Source: an uncultured Dysgonomonas sp. (lineage in GTDB: Bacteria; Bacteroidota; Bacteroidia; Bacteroidales; Dysgonomonadaceae). From it: 64,000 nt of DNA. Of this stretch, positions 1 to 8,000 are shown one piece after another (the stretch's first letter is position 1; the number at the start of each line of letters is the position of its first letter). The notes under the pieces were generated by a model, which searched no databases, was not told the DNA's origin, and saw only the letters and a list, made by a program, of their open reading frames with translations. The stretch is taken from the NCBI GenBank assembly GCA_900556485.1, contig USOX01000002.1:161272-225271 (forward strand). The letters run 5' to 3'. The position numbers and the translations under genes were made by a program.

Positions 1-882
1 CAAAAGACGCTTATGGAAATAAAGTTCCTTTCTGTCTTCCTGACCGGATAATTTAAGTTGCTCCAATAGTACTTCTTTATTTACACGTATTCCCATAGAA
101 GACAACTCCATTCCTTGATTCAATATCGGATTCCATACTATCAGGTCTCCATTCAGTCCATTGTATCCATTTTCCGATTTAGTAGTCCAGTCATCATAAT
201 CGGGAGCACGCCCATCATGTGGCATACCATTACTTAGCTTACCTCCAATTCCAATGATAAACACTGCTCCATATTCTTTAGCGATCTGATTCTCCTTCTC
301 TTTTGCTGTCAAATTCGGATATTTTTTAAGCAATTCCTCCGAGTGGATAAACTTAATTTCCTTTGGCAAAATAGGAGAAATAGATGGAAATATCTCATAA
401 ACCAAATACTCTGTACGTACCAATGCTGCATAGATACGCTGAACAACTTCTTTCAAGAACTCCAGATTTCGGTTTTCAGGGGACATTACCATTTCCCAAT
501 CCCATTGATCTACATATAATGAATGTAAGTTACCCAATTCCTCATCGGCCCTTATAGCATTCATATCTGTATAGATACCAAATCCTTCATTGATACCATA
601 ATCCGCTAAAGTCAATCTTTTCCATTTTGCCAGAGAGTGTACAATTTCAGCCCTCTCATCGCCCATATCTTTAATTGGAAAATTGACTGCCCGCTCTACT
701 CCATTCAGATCATCATTTATACCCATCCCTTTCAGGACAAACAGAGGGGCTGTAACTCTCCTCAGACGAAGCTCTGATGATAAGTTTTGTTGAAAGAAAT
801 CTTTTATCTGCTTGATTCCCATTTCTGTTTGCTGCAAATCAAGCAATGCGTTGTATTTTTCAGGTTTTATAAGATAGCTCAT
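1..882 (-). CDS. asnA: Aspartate--ammonia ligase (asparagine synthetase A), 3' end missing
   Basis: The reading frame starts at ATG 882 and runs off the left edge, giving 294 codons; the family is about 330-345 residues, so roughly the last 40-50 are outside the window. The N-terminus (MSYLIKPEKYNALLDLQQTE) and the internal segments GVERAVNFPIKD, LHSLYVDQWDWE and LPKEIKFIHSEEL are typical of AsnA, the class-II-tRNA-synthetase-like enzyme that makes asparagine from aspartate, ammonia and ATP in the cytoplasm. A TAnnTTTG element lies about 37 nt upstream. The gene is transcribed alone, since the next gene upstream ends in a terminator. Confidence 0.92.
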   Translation of the reverse strand, partial: MSYLIKPEKYNALLDLQQTEMGIKQIKDFFQQNLSSELRLRRVTAPLFVLKGMGINDDLNGVERAVNFPIKDMGDERAEIVHSLAKWKRLTLADYGINEGFGIYTDMNAIRADEELGNLHSLYVDQWDWEMVMSPENRNLEFLKEVVQRIYAALVRTEYLVYEIFPSISPILPKEIKFIHSEELLKKYPNLTAKEKENQIAKEYGAVFIIGIGGKLSNGMPHDGRAPDYDDWTTKSENGYNGLNGDLIVWNPILNQGMELSSMGIRVNKEVLLEQLKLSGQEDRKELYFHKRLL

Positions 883-918
883 TATAATTAATCTCTTATA
901 TATATTATCAAATAGTCA

Positions 919-926
919 CAAAGTTA
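919..926 (-). promoter_or_regulatory. Putative -7 promoter element of asnA
   Basis: The minus strand reads TAACTTTG, an exact match to the Bacteroidetes -7 consensus TAnnTTTG, 37 nt before the asnA ATG. No clear TTTG -33 box was seen at the usual 19-21 nt spacing. Confidence 0.5.
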
Positions 927-992
927 ACATTTAAAATGATAAATTGAAATATTTAAATCTTTTATTTCTCTCAAATTGACATCACATAGATA

Positions 993-1028
993 AATAAAAA
1001 ACGGACTGATTACATTGTAACCAGTCCG
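993..1028 (-). terminator. Rho-independent terminator of the HMA/NlpE-like gene pair
   Basis: CGGACTG (1002-1008) pairs with CAGTCCG (1022-1028), with a further TTACA/TGTAA stem inside. On the minus strand it is followed by a T-rich tract (TTTTTTATTTA). It lies 26 nt after the stop codon of the NlpE-like gene. Confidence 0.88.
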
Positions 1029-1053
1029 CAAAAGATTTATTATTCAGTAATAT

Positions 1054-1509
1054 CTACTTTTTAAGAATATACATATCAGCCAAATCACCTGTTATTTTGT
1101 TCCCATCCATATCTAGTTGGGTCAACGTATTTTCTCCAACAAAATACTTACTAGGTTCATCTTTCACTCCTTCCAGAGTTACAGTATTTCCTTCAGCATT
1201 CCAAGTATATTTTCCTTTTGATTCAAATTTGCTATTCTTTTTGCCGACATACTCTGTTTTCTTAACAAAAGTACTATCGTCTAAAGTTATAGAAACAATC
1301 ATACCTTCGCCACTTGCTGTAGGCACTTTTCCCTGATATGTTCCTTTGTAGTCCAGAGAGTTTTTTGCATTATGTCCATCTCCTTTTACATCCTTAGCAA
1401 TATCAGAAAATTCGCTAACCGAAGCTTGTTCTTCTTGATTTTGCTTTGTATTACCACCACAGCTATATAAAAGACCAATAGCTGCAACCATAATAAATAA
1501 TTTTTTCAT
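1054..1509 (-). CDS. NlpE-like lipoprotein without the CxxC motif
   Basis: A 151-residue lipoprotein with signal peptide MKKLFIMVAAIGLLYSC; the Cys of the lipobox would be lipidated. From about residue 50 it resembles the NlpE N-terminal domain (copper resistance/surface-sensing lipoprotein): the pattern YKGTYQGKVP...GEGM..SITLD...GKYTW...GNTVTL...Y.VGENTLTQLD is recognisable. In canonical NlpE the turn after the first strand carries a Cys-x-x-Cys; here it reads TASGEG, so those cysteines are absent. A longer frame opens upstream at 1554, but its first 15 residues are charged and precede a perfect signal peptide, so the start at 1509 is preferred. It lies 4 nt after the HMA gene, so the two are probably co-transcribed. 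Confidence 0.72.
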   Translation of the reverse strand: MKKLFIMVAAIGLLYSCGGNTKQNQEEQASVSEFSDIAKDVKGDGHNAKNSLDYKGTYQGKVPTASGEGMIVSITLDDSTFVKKTEYVGKKNSKFESKGKYTWNAEGNTVTLEGVKDEPSKYFVGENTLTQLDMDGNKITGDLADMYILKK

Positions 1510-1513
1510 CTGT

Positions 1514-1837
1514 TTATTCTTTTTTCTGTCCCGTATTATGTAGCTTAACCTCATAACCCAGCTTTTCTATAGCCTTCTGAAGGTTATCTACTGTTGTTTT
1601 ATCTTTTCTAAACTCAATTGTTACTGTCTTATTCGGCAGATCCACTACCATGTCTGTAACACCTTTCTCAAAAGCTATGTTCTTTTCAATACGTTTCTGG
1701 CAATTCTCGCATGTCATCGACACATCGAATGTTACTTTCTCTTTATCGCTTTTCATTGTTTTTTTATTCTGAGCAACAAGAGTTAAGCCAGCACCTAACA
1801 TTAAAATAATAGCAGTAAGAAAAATCCTCATTTTCAT
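1514..1837 (-). CDS. Exported heavy-metal-associated (HMA) domain protein
   Basis: 107 residues: a signal peptide (about residues 1-22, ending VAQ) followed by one HMA domain with the metal-binding motif MTCENC (Cys43, Cys46) and the family's later pattern DLPNKTVTIEF and LGYEVK. HMA domains bind Cu(I) or similar soft metals; with a signal peptide this would be a periplasmic metal scavenger or chaperone, comparable to MerP. It starts at M1 or M3. The downstream partner is the NlpE-like lipoprotein, suggesting a small envelope metal-homeostasis operon; the metal itself cannot be read from the sequence. Confidence 0.85.
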   Translation of the reverse strand: MKMRIFLTAIILMLGAGLTLVAQNKKTMKSDKEKVTFDVSMTCENCQKRIEKNIAFEKGVTDMVVDLPNKTVTIEFRKDKTTVDNLQKAIEKLGYEVKLHNTGQKKE

Positions 1838-1919
1838 AATAGTGTGTTTTGCGTTTATTTATATGATAAACAGATTATATAATTATTTTGTTTCAATTTC
1901 GCGGCTAATTTAAGGAATT

Positions 1920-4772
1920 TTATCCCATATCACACAAACATGTAATCAAATTTCTATCTCCGTAAGCATTATCTATCCGGGCAACATTAACCCAAAACTT
2001 ATTATTTTTCACAAAGTCAAGTGGATAAGCAGCTTTCGAACGCGGATAAGCATGATTCCACTCGTCTGCGCATACTTCATACTCAGGGTGAGGAGCATTT
2101 ACTAAGACATTATCTTCTTTTGTATAAGTCCCATCCTCTACTTCCTTAATTTCTTTCCAAATTTGATTCATTGTGTCTACAAAGCGATTAAGCTCTGCAA
2201 GGCTTTCACTCTCTGTTGGCTCTATCATCAATGTACCATGAACAGGGAATGATAATGTAGGAGCATGGTATCCATAGTCCATCAGACGTTTTGCTATATC
2301 TGTTTCTGTTATTCCGGATATTTCTTTCACTTTCCTACACTCAAGAATAAGCTCATGTCCTACCCGTCCTGTAATACCTCTATACACAATGCCATATGTA
2401 TCTTTAAGGCATTCCGCCAGATAATTAGCACTAAGAATGGCAATCTTTGTAGCACGAGTCAATCCCTCTGCTCCCATCATTCGTATATAACCATAAGTTA
2501 TAGGTAATATCCCGGCACTTCCGTATGGTGCAGACGAAACCGTATTAAGTGTGCTTCCATCCAGTTCAGGGTGATGAGGTAAGAAAGGAACCAGATGTTC
2601 TACTACACAGATAGGGCCCTCACCCGGACCACCACCACCATGAGGTATAGCGAATGTTTTATGTAAATTCAAATGGCAAACATCGGCACCAATATAACCA
2701 GGGTTAGTCAATCCAACCTGTGCATTCATGTTTGCTCCATCCATGTATACTTGCCCTCCATGCTGATGAACAATCTTACACATTTCTTTTATTTCTTTCT
2801 CAAAGATACCATGTGTTGATGGGTATGTAATCATACATCCGGCAAGGTTATCTTTATGCAAATCCGCTTTTGCTTGCAAATCCTCAACGACAACATTTCC
2901 GAGAGCATCACAATCGATAGTAACAGTTTCATAGCCTGCCTGAATTGCTGATGCCGGATTTGTTCCATGAGCCGATGCCGGTATCAATATTATATTACGA
3001 TGGCCTTGCCCTATACTATCCTGATATCTACGAATTGTCATCAATCCTGCATACTCTCCGGCCGCACCTGAATTTGGTTGGAAACTGACTCCCGCAAATC
3101 CGGTTATTTCTTTAAGGTATTCACCTAACTCTTCTATCAACTCCAAATATCCTTGAGTTTGCGATTGCGGAGCAAAAGGATGAATATTCTGGAATCCGCC
3201 TAAAGATAAAGGCAACATCTCGGACGCCGCATTCAACTTCATTGTACACGATCCCAAAGATATCATTGAATGAGCTAATGATATATCTTTTCTATCAAGG
3301 CGTTTTATATAACGCATCAATTCTGTTTCGGTATGATATAAATTGAAAGCCTCATGCTGCAAGTATTCGCTCTTACGCAAGAACTTGTCCGAAATTGTTA
3401 ACTTTTCAGGAAGATCGTCTATCATATACACTTTCATACGACCTGCAGCCAACGAAAATACAGCCAATAACTCATGTGCTTTATACTCTGTTATTGTTTC
3501 ATCAATACTGACACCAACTTCTCCTGCCTCATAATAGCGAAGATTAATATCACGCATTTCAGCAAACTCCCTGATCGAATACTGAGAGACGCCACTAGGC
3601 AAAGCTATCTTAAGAGTATCGAAATACTGTTCATTTACAATAGTATATCCTAATTCTTTCAACTCATCAGCAATAAGAGATGTAGCAGAATGTATTCGTT
3701 TAGCAATATTTTTTAGACCTTTTGGTCCATGATATACAGCATAAAACCCTGCCATTGTAGCTAACAAAGCTTGTGCTGTACAAATATTTGAAGTAGCTTT
3801 CTCACGTTTAATATGTTGTTCGCGAGTCTGCAAAGCCATACGATAAGCAGGTTTCCCATAAGCATCCTTCGACAAGCCAATGATACGTCCGGGTACATGG
3901 CGTTTATTATCTTCTTTGGTTGCAAAGAATCCGGCAGAAGGTCCTCCATAAAACATAGGTATACCAAATCGTTGACTGCTTCCGAATGCAATATCTGCTC
4001 CCCATTCTCCGGGAGGCACCAACAATGTCAAAGCCATCAGATCTGTAGCTACTGCTACTTTACAATCTACACTATGTGCTTTCTCTGTAAATTCTTTATA
4101 ATCTATAACATTACCATTCGAATTAGGATATTGGACAACCGCACCAAAAAAGCCATCGGCCAAATTAACAGAACCATAATCACCAACAACAACCTCTATT
4201 CCTTGAGGAGCCATACGAGTGCTTATTACTGCCAATGTCTGAGGAAAAATATTCCGGTCAACGAATAACTTATTCACCCCCGCCTTAATCTGATCACGGC
4301 TACGAAGATTAAACATCATCGTTGCAGCCTCTGCTCCACCGGTTGCTTCATCCAACAACGAGCAGTTAGATAACGGCAGTCCGGTAAGGTCACTCACCAT
4401 CGTCTGAAAATTCATCAATGCTTCCAGACGCCCTTGCGAAATCTCAGCCTGATATGGTGTATATGACGTATACCAAACCGGATTTTCGAATACATTGCGA
4501 ACTATCGGAGCCGGAGCAACTGTATCATACCAACCCATCCCGATATATGAAGCACAAATTCGATTTTTAGAGGCTTTCAGAGCCATTTCTTCTGCATATT
4601 CATGCTCGCTCAATGCCTCCGGCAATTGAAGACTCTGTTGAAGCCTGATATTATGAGGGATTGTTTGCTCTATTAATTCATTCAGAGAACTAACTCCGAT
4701 TTTAGACAACATCAATTTTTCATCTTCTGCATTAATGCCAATGTGTCGGTTTTCGAATCTTTCGCTTTTCAT
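1920..4772 (-). CDS. gcvP: Glycine dehydrogenase (decarboxylating), P-protein of the glycine cleavage system
   Basis: 950 residues, the full length of the single-chain P-protein (two fused halves). It decarboxylates glycine with pyridoxal phosphate and passes the aminomethyl group to lipoyl-GcvH. The N-terminus MKSERFENRHIGINAEDEK and the segments YIGMGWYDT, TREQHIKREKATSNICTAQ and SCTMKLNAASEM are diagnostic. The PLP lysine is Lys705 in NLHKTFAIPHGGGGPG, next to the glycine-rich loop. The gene follows the metallo-hydrolase gene with an 11-nt gap and is probably co-transcribed with it; gcvT and gcvH are not in the window. Confidence 0.97.
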   Translation of the reverse strand: MKSERFENRHIGINAEDEKLMLSKIGVSSLNELIEQTIPHNIRLQQSLQLPEALSEHEYAEEMALKASKNRICASYIGMGWYDTVAPAPIVRNVFENPVWYTSYTPYQAEISQGRLEALMNFQTMVSDLTGLPLSNCSLLDEATGGAEAATMMFNLRSRDQIKAGVNKLFVDRNIFPQTLAVISTRMAPQGIEVVVGDYGSVNLADGFFGAVVQYPNSNGNVIDYKEFTEKAHSVDCKVAVATDLMALTLLVPPGEWGADIAFGSSQRFGIPMFYGGPSAGFFATKEDNKRHVPGRIIGLSKDAYGKPAYRMALQTREQHIKREKATSNICTAQALLATMAGFYAVYHGPKGLKNIAKRIHSATSLIADELKELGYTIVNEQYFDTLKIALPSGVSQYSIREFAEMRDINLRYYEAGEVGVSIDETITEYKAHELLAVFSLAAGRMKVYMIDDLPEKLTISDKFLRKSEYLQHEAFNLYHTETELMRYIKRLDRKDISLAHSMISLGSCTMKLNAASEMLPLSLGGFQNIHPFAPQSQTQGYLELIEELGEYLKEITGFAGVSFQPNSGAAGEYAGLMTIRRYQDSIGQGHRNIILIPASAHGTNPASAIQAGYETVTIDCDALGNVVVEDLQAKADLHKDNLAGCMITYPSTHGIFEKEIKEMCKIVHQHGGQVYMDGANMNAQVGLTNPGYIGADVCHLNLHKTFAIPHGGGGPGEGPICVVEHLVPFLPHHPELDGSTLNTVSSAPYGSAGILPITYGYIRMMGAEGLTRATKIAILSANYLAECLKDTYGIVYRGITGRVGHELILECRKVKEISGITETDIAKRLMDYGYHAPTLSFPVHGTLMIEPTESESLAELNRFVDTMNQIWKEIKEVEDGTYTKEDNVLVNAPHPEYEVCADEWNHAYPRSKAAYPLDFVKNNKFWVNVARIDNAYGDRNLITCLCDMG

Positions 4773-4783
4773 GGATAGGTATT

Positions 4784-5425
4784 TTATTGTAAATAAAAGT
4801 TACTTTTCATCTCTTCTCCTATTGTAGTCAGAGGGCCGTGTCCCGAATAAACAATAGTTTCTCTTGGTAAAGTCAATAGCTTTTCTTTTATCCCTTGTAT
4901 TAGTTGTTCGTGATTACCTCCGGCTAAGTCAGTACGTCCAATACTTCCCCTAAATAATACATCCCCAACAAATACACAACCGGCTTCCTGATTATAGAAA
5001 ACAATACTGCCCGGAGAATGCCCCGGAACCTGCAAAACAATGAATTTTTGGTTTCCAAATGTTACCACATCATTCTCATTCAGGTATTTTCCTATTTTAG
5101 GCACTTGTGCTGTCTTCTCGTCAAAACCGAACATTCTGAGTTGTGTAGGCATTTGTTCCAACAAAAATTCATCTCCTTTATTAGCTTCAGTATCCAAATG
5201 AAACTGTTCATGGACAAAAATATTACCAAACACATGATCGAAATGGAGATGTGTATTTAATAAATGTTTTACCACCAAGTCATTGTCCAAAATGAAGTTT
5301 AGAAGAAAAGCTTTCTCATCAGGAAAAAAACATCCGGGATCAATGATAACACATTCTTTAGTTTCATCATATGCCACATATGTATTTTCACTAATAGGAT
5401 TAAATTCAAATATCTTGACTTTCAT
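4784..5425 (-). CDS. Metallo-beta-lactamase-fold hydrolase, glyoxalase II-like
   Basis: 213 residues from the ATG at 5425 (MKVKIFEFNPISENTYV). An in-frame start at 5458 adds 11 lysine/tyrosine-rich residues unlike the family. The metal ligands are visible: THLHFDH, the later GHSPGS, the Asp in VFVGDVLFRGSIGRTD, and the last His in YSGHGP. This is the pattern of the small hydroxyacylglutathione-hydrolase-like family, a soluble dinuclear metal hydrolase; the physiological thioester or other substrate is unknown. It lies directly upstream of gcvP, a common Bacteroidales arrangement with no established functional link that I know of. Confidence 0.88.
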   Translation of the reverse strand: MKVKIFEFNPISENTYVAYDETKECVIIDPGCFFPDEKAFLLNFILDNDLVVKHLLNTHLHFDHVFGNIFVHEQFHLDTEANKGDEFLLEQMPTQLRMFGFDEKTAQVPKIGKYLNENDVVTFGNQKFIVLQVPGHSPGSIVFYNQEAGCVFVGDVLFRGSIGRTDLAGGNHEQLIQGIKEKLLTLPRETIVYSGHGPLTTIGEEMKSNFYLQ

Positions 5426-5453
5426 ATTATTATAAAATATCTTTTTGTAATAA

Positions 5454-5492
5454 AGCAAACAGGAATAGCCCTGTTTGCTAAATGCAAATCTA
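5454..5492 (-). promoter_or_regulatory. -7 element followed by a stem-loop at the predicted 5' end of the MBL-gcvP transcript
   Basis: The minus strand has TAGATTTG (5485-5492), matching TAnnTTTG. Immediately downstream is a perfect 10-bp stem, AGCAAACAGG (5454-5463) with CCTGTTTGCT (5470-5479), and a 6-nt loop. The predicted transcription start (about 5480) would put the hairpin at the very 5' end of the mRNA. Confidence 0.5.
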
Positions 5493-5527
5493 ACGATTTT
5501 TATTGATAAGTTGCATTATAAACATAC

Positions 5528-5558
5528 AAAAAGACAGCACAATAGTATTGGCTATCTT
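5528..5558 (-). terminator. Terminator of the NAD(P)-binding oxidoreductase gene
   Basis: On the minus strand AAGATAGC (from 5558) pairs with GCTGTCTT (to 5531), one G-U included, with an inner CAAT/ATTG stem, followed by TTTTTGT. It lies about 50 nt after the stop codon at 5608. Confidence 0.65.
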
Positions 5559-5607
5559 TCTATTTAGATATGCTTTAAAGCATCTACTTTATCAATCTTT
5601 TGTAGGT

Positions 5608-6249
5608 TTAATATCCCACTGTAAACCGTTGCCGCGAAAATTTATGGTTATCTATTTCATCAACAATAGCAACAGATAAGTCTTGCACCGAAATTTCGGA
5701 ATCTCCCTTACCATTAAATACAGGGCTTTCTGTTCCTAACCGATATTTTCCGGTTCTCTCCCCCGGAAACATATCCAAAGCTGGCGAAAGGAAAGTCCAA
5801 TCAAGATTAGTCTCCTTTTTCAACAAGTTAAGATAATCTCTTGCTGCTGTAGCCCCATCCTTAAATTGAGCAGGGAAACCCGGATCATCTACTATTTGTT
5901 TGCCATTAATAAAAAGGCTTCCACCACCACCAATCACAATATAACGCTTTATATCGGCTTTTTCTACAGCTTCTTGAATAGCCTTCGAACCTTTCATAAA
6001 ATCATCATATATATTAGGATTCGACCATCCCGCATTGAATGCACTGATTACAACATCATTTCCTTTCAAAACAGAAGCCAAAGCTTCGGTATCTGTTACA
6101 TCAACAGCTACTGTTTTTGGTTTTCCGCCTTTTACCGGTATTTTTTCTACTGACCGGGCAACAGCTGTTACATCGTATCCTCTATTTACTAACTCTTGCA
6201 ATATATGTGAACCTACAAAGCCTGTTGCTCCAATTAATGCTACTTTCAT
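5608..6249 (-). CDS. NAD(P)-dependent oxidoreductase of the atypical SDR / NmrA-like type
   Basis: 213 residues starting MKVALIGATGFVGSHI, the glycine-rich Rossmann dinucleotide motif (GATGFVG) of atypical short-chain dehydrogenases. Later segments ARSVEKIP, DVTDTEALASVLKGNDVVISAF and DWTFLSPALDMFPGERTGKYR match the COG2910-type NADH-flavin reductase-like family, which lacks the classical YxxxK pair. The substrate is unknown; related proteins are often stress-inducible. It is monocistronic with its own terminator, and an unusual tandem/inverted motif lies about 145-210 nt upstream. Confidence 0.85.
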   Translation of the reverse strand: MKVALIGATGFVGSHILQELVNRGYDVTAVARSVEKIPVKGGKPKTVAVDVTDTEALASVLKGNDVVISAFNAGWSNPNIYDDFMKGSKAIQEAVEKADIKRYIVIGGGGSLFINGKQIVDDPGFPAQFKDGATAARDYLNLLKKETNLDWTFLSPALDMFPGERTGKYRLGTESPVFNGKGDSEISVQDLSVAIVDEIDNHKFSRQRFTVGY

Positions 6250-6393
6250 ATTAATTCTTGTTTTCTAATTTAACATTATCTAATTAACAAGAAACAACAA
6301 AGCAGTGTTCACTTATTTAGAAAAAGTAACAAGATACATTCTATACACCTATACATTTTCTATTAGATATCAATCAATTACGAATATCATTCA

Positions 6394-6460
6394 TATAAAA
6401 AGTGACAAAAGTAACACTCTTCAAGAGTTTTTCATTTTCTCTCAAGTGTTACCTTTTATA
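6394..6460 (-). promoter_or_regulatory. Inverted and tandem GTNAC repeat region upstream of the oxidoreductase gene
   Basis: The minus strand at 6419-6396 reads GTGTTACTTTTGTCACTTTTTATA, a tandem of two 9-bp units. The plus strand end (6444-6460) carries AAGTGTTACCTTTTATA, an inverted copy of the same pattern. A nearly identical tandem lies at 53676-53697 before another gene. This is a candidate operator for a dimeric regulator. Confidence 0.45.
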
Positions 6461-6477
6461 TTTATTATATAGATAAA

Positions 6478-7098
6478 TCAGATTAAAACATATACGATCT
6501 TCTTCGTCTTGAAATATTCTTCTTCGAAAAACATAGAAAGATCGTCCGCTTCTGCCGTCTTTTTAAATGGATGTAGTTCACTGTCCAAATTACCTCCTTT
6601 AAGACATATCAAACCATTTGGCAAAGCGTTGCGTTGTTCTTTGGAGATATTTTTTCGTATTATTTTCACCAAATCTGGTAAAGTCATCACTGCCCGGCTC
6701 ACAACAAAGTCAAACTTTCCTTTTTCTTCCTCTGCCCGACAATGACGAAATTTGACATTCTTCAAACCAATGGCTGTTGCTACTTCTGTAGCCACCCTTA
6801 TTTTTTTACCAATACTGTCTACCAACAAAAACTCACATTTCGGAAAAAGAATAGCAAGAGGGATACCTGGGAAACCACCACCGGTACCCACATCCATAAT
6901 TTTGCTGCCATCTGTAAACTGGATAAGCTTAGCTATTGCCAGCGAATGTAGAACATGGTGAGTATAAAGGTTCTCTATATCTTTTCGGGAAATGACATTT
7001 ATTTTCGAATTCCAATCTAGATACAGATCATACAATGCCGCAAATTGCTTCTTCTGTTCCTCTGTTATCGATGGGAAGTATTTTAATATTATATCCAT
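6478..7098 (-). CDS. rsmG: 16S rRNA (guanine-N7) methyltransferase RsmG (GidB)
   Basis: 206 residues, full length for RsmG, which methylates G527 of 16S rRNA with S-adenosylmethionine. The SAM-binding motif appears as KIMDVGTGGGFPGIPLAI, and the family's N-terminal LYDLYLDWNSKINVISRKD and VVSRAVMTLPDL segments are present. The gene begins 2 nt after the DUF3298-like lipoprotein gene stops, so the two are translated from one message. Confidence 0.95.
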   Translation of the reverse strand: MDIILKYFPSITEEQKKQFAALYDLYLDWNSKINVISRKDIENLYTHHVLHSLAIAKLIQFTDGSKIMDVGTGGGFPGIPLAILFPKCEFLLVDSIGKKIRVATEVATAIGLKNVKFRHCRAEEEKGKFDFVVSRAVMTLPDLVKIIRKNISKEQRNALPNGLICLKGGNLDSELHPFKKTAEADDLSMFFEEEYFKTKKIVYVLI

Positions 7099-7100
7099 AC

Positions 7101-7946
7101 TTATTTTCCTGCTAAATATGAAATAGGAGAATCATCCCGAAGAATCGCATTTATCTCTGTATATGTTAGCAATATACGAATGGCACCCAACGATGGCGCT
7201 GAATATTCACCCGGATTGAATATATATGTAAGTCCTTTTTGGTCTACATAAAAATTACTATTCGATGTCAGATCTTCAATTCCCCAATAACCAAATTCTA
7301 AAAGGTCTTCCGGCTTCATCACTTTATTCTGATCCAAAACCTTTCTTATCAATTGTGCATTAAGCATTTTCTTATAATCGGGAACAAAGATATCATCTTC
7401 GGATAAACGCTTTCCTGTCTGAAGGTCTATTACAACATTCCGATATACAGTCGAAGAATTAGCTCCACCCTTATAATCCATAGAGGATACCTGATACGAA
7501 ATCAGGCCACCTTTATCAAATAAAACTTTACTATCCAATGTCTTATAGAACGAATAGTAATCTTCGGTATCTCCTGATGTTTCCCAATCAGGAAATTGTT
7601 CTTTCGCTTCACGTGTATAATTCTCTATATAATCCGTTATATATTTATCCACTGCCTCAGCAGGCTTTAATTGTTCATAACCTTCATCCTCCAATAGTGC
7701 ATAATTAAGTTCCCTTTGAACTTTAGACAAGATGGTAGTATCAACATAGTTGACCGGATAGATATAATTTATCCTTAACGAGCATGATGGCTTAGTCGAA
7801 TCATTCTCCAAATGATAAATGCGCGACACTGATATAGAATCATATATTATTTCGTTTGGTGTGTCACTCCTTTTGTCTGATTTACAGGAAAAGAAAGTAA
7901 ATAGAACTAGAAAAAAAAGACCCATATGGGTAATTATGACTTTCAT
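7101..7946 (-). CDS. Lipoprotein with DUF4163/DUF3298-like domains
   Basis: 281 residues. The N-terminus MKVIITHMGLFFLVLFTFFSC is a lipoprotein-type signal with the Cys at residue 21. The remainder resembles the DUF4163 (PdaC-like)/DUF3298 arrangement seen in RsiV-like exported proteins: IYPVNYVDTTILSKVQREL, then GGLISYQVSSMDYKGGANSS, NVVIDLQTGKRLSEDDIF and a C-terminal TYIFNPGEYSAPSLGAIRI. Function is unknown; the fold can bind glycans in some relatives. It is located in the envelope and is cotranscribed with rsmG. Confidence 0.6.
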   Translation of the reverse strand: MKVIITHMGLFFLVLFTFFSCKSDKRSDTPNEIIYDSISVSRIYHLENDSTKPSCSLRINYIYPVNYVDTTILSKVQRELNYALLEDEGYEQLKPAEAVDKYITDYIENYTREAKEQFPDWETSGDTEDYYSFYKTLDSKVLFDKGGLISYQVSSMDYKGGANSSTVYRNVVIDLQTGKRLSEDDIFVPDYKKMLNAQLIRKVLDQNKVMKPEDLLEFGYWGIEDLTSNSNFYVDQKGLTYIFNPGEYSAPSLGAIRILLTYTEINAILRDDSPISYLAGK

Positions 7947-8000
7947 ATCTTTAAATTATTTTGCTTCACAAATATACTATAAAAATAATAATCGGATTAT

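Noticed and set aside
3813..4268. 151-codon plus-strand frame opposite gcvP
   Set aside because: Shadow of a strongly conserved gene; composition is cysteine- and serine-rich without any recognisable family.
5570..5583. ATGCTTTAAAGCAT perfect palindrome
   Set aside because: Short, AT-rich, no loop room for a hairpin and no neighbouring operator context; the nearby 5531-5558 hairpin explains termination better.
6416..6433. CTCTTCAAGAG palindrome followed by five T, possible plus-strand terminator
   Set aside because: No plus-strand gene lies upstream and the loop would be one to three bases; it is part of the larger repeat region instead.
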